NCBI GenBank assembly: GCA_009782785.1
Contig: WRIJ01000004.1
Location: 79,065 to 143,064, forward strand
DNA length: 64,000 bases
Source: Propionibacteriaceae bacterium
GTDB lineage: Bacteria > Actinomycetota > Actinomycetes > Propionibacteriales > Propionibacteriaceae
Reading direction: 5' to 3'
The stretch's first letter is position 1. Each line of letters begins with the position of its first letter. Of the stretch, positions 42,880 to 50,551 are shown one piece after another. The notes under the pieces were generated by a model that saw nothing but the letters and a program-made list of their open reading frames with translations, was not told the DNA's origin and made no database searches. The position numbers and the translations under genes were made by a program.

Positions 42880-44562
42880 TTAAGTGGTCAGGGTAGAGGA
42901 AGCTTCCTGGCCCAACCACGATCTCAGCGTGAGCATTCCACCTGAGAGGCTTTGAGAGTCGAATCCGTGGGCAACCAGGATTCGATGAGCGATGTATGAA
43001 CGTACCCCCGACTGACACATGACAGCGATAGGACGTCCAGCAGCGAGCTGGCGTACCTCATCAAGGCGATCACGTAACTCAACATGGGGGATGTTCACCG
43101 CTTCGGGCAGATGTCCTGTCGCGAACTCTTTCGCAGTACGGCCGTCCAGGATGAACGCTGACGTCCGCGCCCACTCCAACTGCTCGGGTTGCCACAACTT
43201 CGTTTGGCCACTGAGAACATTGTCGGCCACGTACCCGATCATCGACACCGGGTCCTTGGCCGAACCGTAGGGTGGCGAATAACACAGATCAAGATCAATG
43301 AGACTGTCAGCTGTCAAACCCGCACGTATCGCCGTGGCGAGAATATCAATGCGCTTGTCGACACCCTGTTCGCCCACGCCTTGAGCCCCGAGGATGCGCC
43401 CAGTATCTGGGTCCATGTGAACGATGAGATGCATCTGCGTGGATCCTGGAAAATAACCAGCATGATTGGCCGGATGGGTGTGGATCGTGGTGTACGAGAC
43501 CCCTGCTTCATCGAGAGCGGAACGATTCGCACCGGTCATGGCAGCTGTGAGTTTCCCTAGACGTACGATCGCTGTTCCGCCAGCAGACGGGATGACTCGT
43601 GGTGATACCTCCACGGGCAATCCGAGTCCGTCCGCCACGAGACGACCAGCGCGATTAGCGGGCCCAGCGAGCTGGTTGGGCCGAGCCTTAGTCGTGATGG
43701 CGTCCTGGCTGAGGGTCGCGTCACCCACGGCATAGATGTCGTCAAGGTTGGTCTTCCCGTGAGAATCCACCACGATGAACCCGCGTTCGCAGGTCACTCC
43801 CGCTTTCTCAAACAGGGCAGTGTCAGGGCTTGCACCAGCGGCCAGTACGACAATGTCAGCCGTGATGGACTGCCCGTCGCTGAGTTCAACCACGGCTCTC
43901 CCAGCAGCATCCTTGATCTTCGTAGCGCCCAATGATTCGCGGACAGTCATCCCCATGGCGATCATCTCTTGGCTGACCAACCACGCTAATTCTTTCTCGA
44001 GCGGGGGAAGGACGTGCGCAGCGTACTCCACCACCGTGACCTCTAGGCCACGATGACAAAGAGCCTCAGCAGCCTCCAACCCGATAAATCCTGCCCCAAG
44101 TACGACAGCCGTACCACCCAATCCAGCGGCTCTTTCAAGGACTCGGGCGTCATCAACTGTGCGCAGGGTATGGACTGCCTCGTGGTCGAGCCCATCAATG
44201 GGTGGGCGTGACGCGACAGCACCCGGTGAGAGGATGAGTGTGTCGTAGGTGAGGGTTTCTTGGCCCCCCGCCCCAGACACATTCACGGTGCGTGCCGTGG
44301 GATCGAGCCCATCGACCTCCGTACCTACGCGTACATCCAGATTCAGGGATGCTTTCAATGACGCCGGGGTTTGGAGGAGCAGTGACTGATCATCGGTGAT
44401 CTCGCCGCTGACATAGTACGGCAATCCGCAGTTCGCGAAGGAGACGTAGTCCCCGCGTTCGAGCACGATGATGGATGCGGATTCGTCTAGTCTTCTCAGT
44501 CGAGCAGCGGCAGACATCCCGCCAGCCACCCCGCCCACGACGACATATCGGTGTTGAGACAT
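42880..44562 (-). CDS. CoA-disulfide reductase with C-terminal rhodanese domain
   Basis: The 560-aa flavoprotein has an FAD-binding VVVGGVAGGMSAAARLRRL, the redox-active Cys45 in FANCGLPYYVSGE, an NAD(P)H-binding VVLGAGFIGLEAAEAL, and YAVGDATL. The last 100 residues are a rhodanese domain with active-site Cys in VMCQSGVRS. CoADR-rhodanese fusions reduce CoA persulfides or polysulfides and are often controlled by the persulfide sensor CstR. Here the start region overlaps a CsoR/CstR-type palindrome, and a sulfide:quinone reductase is divergent, which supports a sulfide/persulfide role. Confidence 0.88.
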   Translation of the reverse strand: MSQHRYVVVGGVAGGMSAAARLRRLDESASIIVLERGDYVSFANCGLPYYVSGEITDDQSLLLQTPASLKASLNLDVRVGTEVDGLDPTARTVNVSGAGGQETLTYDTLILSPGAVASRPPIDGLDHEAVHTLRTVDDARVLERAAGLGGTAVVLGAGFIGLEAAEALCHRGLEVTVVEYAAHVLPPLEKELAWLVSQEMIAMGMTVRESLGATKIKDAAGRAVVELSDGQSITADIVVLAAGASPDTALFEKAGVTCERGFIVVDSHGKTNLDDIYAVGDATLSQDAITTKARPNQLAGPANRAGRLVADGLGLPVEVSPRVIPSAGGTAIVRLGKLTAAMTGANRSALDEAGVSYTTIHTHPANHAGYFPGSTQMHLIVHMDPDTGRILGAQGVGEQGVDKRIDILATAIRAGLTADSLIDLDLCYSPPYGSAKDPVSMIGYVADNVLSGQTKLWQPEQLEWARTSAFILDGRTAKEFATGHLPEAVNIPHVELRDRLDEVRQLAAGRPIAVMCQSGVRSYIAHRILVAHGFDSQSLSGGMLTLRSWLGQEASSTLTT

Positions 44563-44569
44563 GGCGACT

Positions 44570-44575
44570 AGTATA
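44570..44575 (-). promoter_or_regulatory. -10 box of the CoA-disulfide reductase promoter
   Basis: Minus-strand TATACT, 7 bases before ATG at 44562. It overlaps the operator palindrome at 44573-44588. Confidence 0.55.
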
Positions 44576-44588
44576 CCCCAGGGGGTAT
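44573..44588. promoter_or_regulatory. CsoR/CstR-type operator between divergent sulfur genes
   Basis: ATACCCCAGGGGGTAT is an inverted repeat with perfect 7-base arms (ATACCCC/GGGGTAT) around two bases, the form bound by CsoR-family repressors such as CstR. It overlaps the minus-strand -10 (44570-44575) and a plus-strand TATTCT (44586-44591), so one repressor could control both directions. No csoR/cstR gene is in the window. Confidence 0.7.
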
Positions 44589-44684
44589 TCTGTGGCTAGC
44601 TTGTCCACCCAGCAAGTTTTTGGTTGTGTACGTGCGGTGGTGGGTGTACGTTTGCCTCATGACACTAGCGAAGCAGGTGAAGCC

Positions 44685-46142
44685 ATGGCGCGCGTACTAA
44701 TCCTTGGCGCAGGGGTGGCAGGTCACACTGCTGCACTGCATGCCAAAAGAATCCTCGGCAAAAAACACGAGGTGATTGTTGTCTCACCCAACTCACAATG
44801 GAACTGGATTCCTTCCAATATCTGGGTGGGTGTGGGCAAGATGAAACAAGAAAAAGTTCTCTTTCCTCTAGCTCCGCTCTATCAGCGAAAGAAGATCGAG
44901 TTCCACCAGGGGCTCGCCACAGAGATCCATCCCGAAGGGGACAAGAACCACGAATCTGCGTACGTCGTGATGGAGTCAACGAGGGAAGAAACTAAAGGCC
45001 AGAGGGAAGAGATCGAGTACGACTATCTCATCAATGCCACGGGCCCGAAACTCAACTTCGCTGCTACGGAAGGGTTAGGCCCGGACGGCGGGAACACTGT
45101 TTCGGTGTGTACGGCCTCCCATGCCCACGAAGCCAACGAACACCTGGCGGCTGCTATTGAGCGCTGCAAGAACGGTGAGAAACTCCAGTTCGTTGTCGGA
45201 ACAGGTCATGGTACGTGTACGTGTGAAGGTGCGGCTTTCGAATATACGTTCAACCTCGAACATGTTCTTCGAGAGAATGGCGTACGCGACAATGCGGAGC
45301 TGACGTACTTGACGAATGAGGCTGAACTCGGTGATTTCGGTGTGGGTGGAATGATTTTCGCTCAGCAGGGCTTCCAAACCACCTCGCAGTTGTGGACAGA
45401 GTCTCTCTACCGTGAGCGTGACGTGAAAGCGATCGTGGGTGCTCACTGCACCAAGATCGAACCTGGCGTCATTCACTATGAGCAACTCGATGGGTCAACT
45501 CACGAGCAGTCCTTCGACTTCGCCATGTTGCTGCCGCCGTTCAAGGGCGCAGACATGAAAGCGTACGACAAAAAAGGTAAAGAGATCACCGACCAGGTGT
45601 TCAACCCGGCCGGGTTCATGAAGGTGGACGCCAACTATGGTGCGGGGGCCTATGAGAATTGGACGGCTGACGACTGGCCGAAGACCTACCAGTCCCCGGC
45701 GTACGACAATATTTTTGCCGCTGGCATCGCCTTCGCACCACCCCATCAGATTTCGGTTCCTCGTACCTCCCCGAATGGTACGGTCATCACCCCGGCACCG
45801 CCGCGGACAGGGATGCCCTCAGGGATTATCGCCAAGACGGTGGTGTTGACGATTGTGGATCGCATCAAGGGTAAAGACCATGCCCCCTATCAGTCACCCA
45901 TGACCAAGATGGGTGCTGCTTGTATCGCTTCAGCAGGGATGGGGTTGTTCAAGGGTTCTGCTGCCTCGATGACCATGCATCCGGTGGTTCCTGACTGGCA
46001 GGAATATCCAGAGACGGGGCGCAACAAGAAAGGTACCTCGGGTGAGATTGGGCTCGCGGGCCACTGGATGAAACACCTGCTGCACATCCTCTTCCTCCAC
46101 AAAGCCAAGGCACGCATCCTGTGGTGGATGATCCCAGAATGA
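44685..46142 (+). CDS. sulfide:quinone oxidoreductase-like flavoprotein
   Basis: The 485-aa FAD protein begins MARVLILGAGVAGHTAALHA and continues with VVSPNSQWNWIPSNIWVGVG, the pattern of sulfide:quinone reductases that oxidise sulfide at the membrane and pass electrons to quinone. Two close cysteines, Cys178 and Cys180 (GTCTCEGAAFEY), are candidates for the redox site, and the C-terminal part has PPRTGMPSGIIAKTVV. ATG at 44685 has AGGTGA upstream; the frame opening at 44475 would run through the divergent gene. A 56-aa gene follows after 10 bases. Confidence 0.82.
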   Translation: MARVLILGAGVAGHTAALHAKRILGKKHEVIVVSPNSQWNWIPSNIWVGVGKMKQEKVLFPLAPLYQRKKIEFHQGLATEIHPEGDKNHESAYVVMESTREETKGQREEIEYDYLINATGPKLNFAATEGLGPDGGNTVSVCTASHAHEANEHLAAAIERCKNGEKLQFVVGTGHGTCTCEGAAFEYTFNLEHVLRENGVRDNAELTYLTNEAELGDFGVGGMIFAQQGFQTTSQLWTESLYRERDVKAIVGAHCTKIEPGVIHYEQLDGSTHEQSFDFAMLLPPFKGADMKAYDKKGKEITDQVFNPAGFMKVDANYGAGAYENWTADDWPKTYQSPAYDNIFAAGIAFAPPHQISVPRTSPNGTVITPAPPRTGMPSGIIAKTVVLTIVDRIKGKDHAPYQSPMTKMGAACIASAGMGLFKGSAASMTMHPVVPDWQEYPETGRNKKGTSGEIGLAGHWMKHLLHILFLHKAKARILWWMIPE

Positions 46143-46152
46143 GAGTTGTATC

Positions 46153-46323
46153 ATGAAAGAAATTGCAGAATTTGATGCTGGGATCGCGCAGCGTATTGCC
46201 GCAGCCCCACTACCCACCAAGAAGACTCTACGAGGGCGCAAGAACGTCTTCGTTCAGCTCTTCCGTCTGATCGGTATCAACATCCGTATGCTCAAGGTGA
46301 TTGCCGCTTCGCACCACCGCTGA
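46153..46323 (+). CDS. 56-aa basic protein following the sulfide:quinone reductase
   Basis: A short frame starting MKEIAEFDAGIAQRIAAAPL and ending RMLKVIAASHHR. It opens 10 bases after the preceding stop. It is rich in Lys/Arg with an amphipathic C-terminal half (VFVQLFRLIGINIRML), suggesting membrane or protein association. I do not recognise a family. Its operon position suggests a helper of the reductase. The last 22 bases recur almost exactly at 46418-46439 after a hairpin repeat. Confidence 0.6.
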   Translation: MKEIAEFDAGIAQRIAAAPLPTKKTLRGRKNVFVQLFRLIGINIRMLKVIAASHHR

Positions 46324-46340
46324 GACAGTCACATTAACAG

Positions 46341-46402
46341 CCTCCCACTGGTGGTCAGTGTGATATCTGGACCCTGCGAGTCACTTCGTTCCGCAGGGTG
46401 AC
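46341..46402. repeat. right half of a composite hairpin unit
   Basis: The spacer end (GTGGTCAGTGTGATATC) and the right hairpin, ending CCGCAGGGTGAC at 46402, are present without a left hairpin. Confidence 0.8.
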
Positions 46403-46480
46403 GGGGTCAGTGAGTTTGCTGCTTCGCACCACCGCTGAGTCGGACATCAGCCACGTCATTCTGGGTTCCCCACCCACCCG

Positions 46481-46624
46481 GTCATTCCGCGGAGCGAAGC
46501 GACTCGCGGAATCCAGTCATACGATGGTCCACGGTTGTGGAGTCTGTTGATGGCGGATGCATTGAGCAGACTCCCATTGGTGGTCAGTGTGATATCTGGA
46601 CCCTGCGACTTCGCGCAGGGTGAC
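46481..46624. repeat. composite hairpin repeat unit
   Basis: Left hairpin 46481-46516 (ATTCCGC/GCGGAAT stem). The right hairpin is the 29-base short form, ending TGAC at 46624. The 450-base gap 46324-46773 is almost wholly repeat-derived. Confidence 0.87.
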
Positions 46625-46698
46625 ATAGGTGGGTCATTCGTCCGTGACTGCTTGACGGTGTGCTCACATGATCGTTGCGTTGTCACTCCCCAAACTCC

Positions 46699-46770
46699 GT
46701 CATTCTGCGCGAAGTCGCAGAATCCAGATACTGGGTTAACCACGGTTGTGGAGTCTGGTGATGGTGGATG
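46699..46770. repeat. short hairpin with partial spacer, beside the DoxX-like gene
   Basis: GTCATTCTGCGCGAAGTCGC to AGAATCCAG is the short form with the TTCTGC/GCAGAA stem. It is followed by spacer sequence (GTTGTGGAGTCTG) running up to the stop of the next gene. Confidence 0.8.
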
Positions 46771-46773
46771 CCT

Positions 46774-47316
46774 TTAGCGTCGTCGGTGGGTGTCCTGACG
46801 AGCGAGGATCTCTTCAACGGGGCGGAATAGCCACGAATCTACGGCGAGGAAGTACGTCCGGCGGAGGGCGAGCCAGATCCCGCAGGCCATGAGGCCGAGA
46901 TCCCGAGCAATCTCCCAGGGGTACGCGGCCATCGCCTTGTCATGATCGATAGACCCACCATCGCCAAAGCATCCGCAATCAATGGCGATCCCACGTACCC
47001 ACACACTCGCAATAGCTATGACGAATGCGAGCATCAAAAGCGCCCCGATGAGCCCCATGGCGCGGGTGAAGAATCCTATGATGAGCATGAACCCCACACC
47101 AATCTCAATGAAAGGCAACCCGTTTCCGACAATTTTCACCAAATGGAACGGAAGGATCTCGTACGCATTCGTAGCATGGACTGACGCTGCAAGGTTAGTG
47201 ACCTTGGAGATCCCTGCCACCAGTAGGACAACCCCAAGAATGAGGCGGGCACCCAAAGAGACCCAGTTCTTCCAATCACGAATGCCACCAGATTTTTGCG
47301 AGGGTCGTCTACTCAT
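46774..47316 (-). CDS. DoxX/MauE-like membrane protein
   Basis: The 180-aa protein has four predicted membrane helices (LGARLILGVVLLVAGISKV, FIEIGVGFMLIIGFF, IGALLMLAFVIAIASVW, DLGLMACGIWLAL) and the motif IDCGCFGDGG, with two cysteines, typical of MauE/DoxX-like proteins linked to thiol or quinone chemistry. ATG at 47316 is set by TACAAT six bases upstream; the frame is open to 47379. It lies near the sulfur locus, but repeats separate them. Confidence 0.82.
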   Translation of the reverse strand: MSRRPSQKSGGIRDWKNWVSLGARLILGVVLLVAGISKVTNLAASVHATNAYEILPFHLVKIVGNGLPFIEIGVGFMLIIGFFTRAMGLIGALLMLAFVIAIASVWVRGIAIDCGCFGDGGSIDHDKAMAAYPWEIARDLGLMACGIWLALRRTYFLAVDSWLFRPVEEILARQDTHRRR

Positions 47317-47322
47317 GGGTCC

Positions 47323-47328
47323 ATTGTA
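47323..47328 (-). promoter_or_regulatory. -10 box of leaderless promoter for the DoxX-like gene
   Basis: Minus-strand TACAAT, spacer GGACCC, then ATG at 47316. Confidence 0.6.
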
Positions 47329-47455
47329 GTTCCTCCATAGTGAGCACCGCTCCCGTTGTCCCCGCGTCGCGCCAAGCACTGCTCCCCCAGTGGAAATGAT
47401 CCACCATGAGGTACACCAGATCTATAGCGCTTAAGTATGTGAAAGACTAGAGCCC

Positions 47456-48880
47456 ATGACAGAACTCACTGGTGAGACTCAGCCTGTGCAAAGCGCTGAC
47501 TTCGAAAACCAAGAAGCTCCCCTGGCACCAGCACAGATGGAACCCTTGCAGCCTTGGGTGCAACCCATGCCTGGGCAGCTTCAGGTGCAACCAAAACTGT
47601 TTCACCCGAGTGCTCTGAAAGACTACATGCGCTTCTTTCAGGTTCCTGCCAGGCCTTGGTGGTGGGCACCGATCGCACTCGTGGCTGCTGTCGCGGCTCT
47701 ATTCGTCGTCAGCTTTATCGTCGAAATGGTTCACTTCTTCCTTGAACCTGGGATGTGGGACATAGTAATCCAGTACATGGAAACCGGTGTGATGTCCACC
47801 ACCCCAGGAATGTTTCTGGCCAATAACATCCTCCTAGCCGTATGTATTCCCGTGGCGATTCTTTTCTCGTGGGTGTTCTATAAGCAAGGATTCGGTTGGT
47901 TAATGTCTGTGGTCGGGCGGATGCGGTGGCGTTGGTTGGCCCTCGTTACTGGTGTACTCGTCTTGGGGTACATTGTCATTACTGCCCTAGAGTTTTTTGT
48001 TCTCGCTGACGGCCAAGCCGCGATTCAAGAGTTACAGATGCAGCCCTATACCTGGTTCATGATTGCCACCATCATACTGACCACCCCCTTCCAAGCAGCG
48101 GCAGAAGAAATCGTGATACGAGGGTTCCTGGGTCGGATACTAGCGGCCCTCGTACCACACAGAGTCCTGGGACTGTGGGTGTCTGCCCTTGTCACAACCG
48201 CAGTTTTCACCCTCCTGCATGGTTCCACAGACATCTGGCTCAACATTTTTTATGTGGTGTTTGGTTTCATGGCGTGGTGGTTGGTCTATCGTACTGGTGG
48301 TTTAGAAGCCAGTATCGCCTTCCACATTGTCAATAATCTTTTCGCTGAATGGACCCTTCCGTTCTCCGACTTTTCAGACATTTTCGATCGTTCCAGTGGA
48401 GCTGGTGATTCCTCCATGCTCGTATCGATGGGGCTCCAAGTCGCCTTGTTGTTCCTCATCGACTATCTGGCTCGTCGTCGAGGGCTTGTACGGCTATCTG
48501 CCCCCGCCTCAGCGCTCCCAGTCGTCGTGAAACCAAAAAGTTTCGTGACACCCGTGGGGGAGTCGACGACCACGATAGCCACAGAGGATGATCTTCCCCG
48601 TCTGCACACCACGTTCCGTGAGCTGCTCCCAGCTTGGGCCTATCACTATGAAGCTGGTGTACCCTCGTCGATTTCCCAAGGATTCAACAGTGCAGGGCTC
48701 CCAGCAATGGACCCATCATTAAGTGCCGAATTCCCTCTAGCCCACCATCCCACTGGTGGTCTTCTCACAGCAGAGCGGGCGAGGCGCTGGGAGGATCTTC
48801 CCGAAAACCAGCCCTCATCTCAACCGGAGGACGATCGAGGAGATAGTACCCCCAGTGAGCCCACCAACAAAGACAAGTAG
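47456..48880 (+). CDS. CPBP-family intramembrane metalloprotease (copy 1)
   Basis: The 474-aa membrane protein has a cytoplasmic Pro/Gln-rich N terminus, eight or so hydrophobic helices and the CPBP (CaaX-protease-like) motifs: AAEEIVIRGFLGR, the helix with LLHGSTDIW, and FHIVNNLFAEW with the HxxxN residues. All three are intact, so proteolytic activity is plausible. The C-terminal 130 residues are soluble and probably disordered. A tandem paralogue follows 33 bases later. Confidence 0.83.
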   Translation: MTELTGETQPVQSADFENQEAPLAPAQMEPLQPWVQPMPGQLQVQPKLFHPSALKDYMRFFQVPARPWWWAPIALVAAVAALFVVSFIVEMVHFFLEPGMWDIVIQYMETGVMSTTPGMFLANNILLAVCIPVAILFSWVFYKQGFGWLMSVVGRMRWRWLALVTGVLVLGYIVITALEFFVLADGQAAIQELQMQPYTWFMIATIILTTPFQAAAEEIVIRGFLGRILAALVPHRVLGLWVSALVTTAVFTLLHGSTDIWLNIFYVVFGFMAWWLVYRTGGLEASIAFHIVNNLFAEWTLPFSDFSDIFDRSSGAGDSSMLVSMGLQVALLFLIDYLARRRGLVRLSAPASALPVVVKPKSFVTPVGESTTTIATEDDLPRLHTTFRELLPAWAYHYEAGVPSSISQGFNSAGLPAMDPSLSAEFPLAHHPTGGLLTAERARRWEDLPENQPSSQPEDDRGDSTPSEPTNKDK

Positions 48881-48913
48881 CAGTGTCTGCACTGTTCGCG
48901 GGATAATTGAACC

Positions 48914-50551
48914 ATGTCACAGTCGAGGGGTACGAATAACGGAGAAACGAGATTGCCGTCCTATCTTCGCGACCTTGATGAAGGTCTGGCACCACGTCGT
49001 GATGAACAGGTACGCCGCAGGCGGGAACCACCATCTCGACACCGCGAAACCCACACGTCACCAGAACCATCACCTGGTCGGCGCCCAGGGCCTCGGCACA
49101 GTGAACCACTGGCCCCTCGAGAGTATGTCCCCAGGCGGGGAATCTTCACAGACATTGATGACGACCCAACACCCACCACGGAAGTCGCACCCCAGTTTGA
49201 CGCCACCCATGTTCATCACCCTATAGAGCTCAAAGACCACAGCCGTTTCTATCAGACACCGGCAAAACCTTGGTGGTGGGGATTGGTTGCTTTCGCAGCG
49301 TACGCAGGGATTACCATCTTGCTCATCATCATCTCGTGGGCTGTGATCGTCAGTGTTGATCCGGAAGTCTTTGATTCTCCCCGTGCAACGACTCCGATAT
49401 CATTCTTGTCGAACAACCTCATGTTGGGTGCGCAACTTTTAGTGTGTACATTGGTGAGTGTCCTGTTCTTCCGCCAAGGTTTTGGGTGGCTGGTCTCGGT
49501 GGTGGGGCGGATGCGCTGGAAGTGGTTCTTCTACACTTTCGGAATCTGCTTCCTAGGGTACATCGTGTTAACCATCGGGCAGTTCGCTATTCTTGGTGCA
49601 GCCCAATTCGGTTTCGATGACATGGAGCTCAAGGATTACACCGTGATGATGGCTGTGATCATCCTGGTCACCTCCCCGCTGCAAGCCGCTGGTGAAGAAC
49701 TTCAGTCCCGTGCCCTCATTCCCCGGATCATCGCTTCACTAGTACCCCATCGATGGTTTGCTCTGCTGTTCGCGGCACTAGGTTCTAGCCTTCTTTTCAT
49801 GGTGCTCCACAATTCGCAAGACCTATGGATCAACCTCAACTATCTCGGTTTTGGATTAGCCTTGTGGTGGCTGACCTATCGTACTGGTGGAATAGAGGCC
49901 TCTATCGCTTTGCATGTTGTCCATAGTCTCTTCAACCAGGCAACAATGCCGTTCTCTGACTTCTCCACCATGTTTGACCGTGGCGAGGGAACAGGGTCCC
50001 CCTTCATGTTGGTGTACTTGGGTTTCCAAATCATTCTCGTTGTGTTCATCGATGCTTTAGCTCGGCACAAAGGTTTGGTACGACTGTCGTCGCCGTCAAA
50101 GAGTCAACCTGAAGTGGTCATTCCTTCCAGGTTCGTCACTCGCCTTGCCGAGTCAACATCGACAGCAACCATCAAAGAGCTTCCACGCATCGACAAGACT
50201 GAGCGCCTCATCGATGAGCCCGTACGTACCCCTCGAGACCCTGTACGTACCCCTCGCAGGTCACGAACAACCAAGAGAAGTCGCGTCGAGATGGTTGATT
50301 CCCCACCAGTGACACGCAGTACGCCTCTGGTCACCTCACAGTTGGCACGCCAGTACGAGGCCCGCGTCGTAGAGGACCTCTTTGATGCTGACGAGTTGGT
50401 CGATGAGGAAGAACTCCGTATGGCTAAGAAACCACAAGCCCGCCTCTTGGGGCGTTTGTCGAAAAAGTCTCCACAGGTCTCCGGAGGGGAAGTGGACAAA
50501 CCGAGCAAGAAACCGCCCAAGACTCCTAAGAAGAATTCATCGTTCGACTAA
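48914..50551 (+). CDS. CPBP-family membrane protein (copy 2, degenerate active site)
   Basis: The 545-aa paralogue of the preceding gene. The core aligns closely (FYQTPAKPWWWGLVAF, WLVSVVGRMRWKW, LWWLTYRTGGIEASIALH). The first motif reads GEELQSRALIPR (EExxxR kept, RG lost), the second FMVLHNSQDLW is kept, and the third reads LHVVHSLFNQ, so the expected Asn is Ser. It may be inactive or altered. Long basic, Arg-rich N- and C-terminal tails lie in the cytoplasm. GATAAT six bases before the ATG could be a leaderless promoter. Confidence 0.8.
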   Translation: MSQSRGTNNGETRLPSYLRDLDEGLAPRRDEQVRRRREPPSRHRETHTSPEPSPGRRPGPRHSEPLAPREYVPRRGIFTDIDDDPTPTTEVAPQFDATHVHHPIELKDHSRFYQTPAKPWWWGLVAFAAYAGITILLIIISWAVIVSVDPEVFDSPRATTPISFLSNNLMLGAQLLVCTLVSVLFFRQGFGWLVSVVGRMRWKWFFYTFGICFLGYIVLTIGQFAILGAAQFGFDDMELKDYTVMMAVIILVTSPLQAAGEELQSRALIPRIIASLVPHRWFALLFAALGSSLLFMVLHNSQDLWINLNYLGFGLALWWLTYRTGGIEASIALHVVHSLFNQATMPFSDFSTMFDRGEGTGSPFMLVYLGFQIILVVFIDALARHKGLVRLSSPSKSQPEVVIPSRFVTRLAESTSTATIKELPRIDKTERLIDEPVRTPRDPVRTPRRSRTTKRSRVEMVDSPPVTRSTPLVTSQLARQYEARVVEDLFDADELVDEEELRMAKKPQARLLGRLSKKSPQVSGGEVDKPSKKPPKTPKKNSSFD

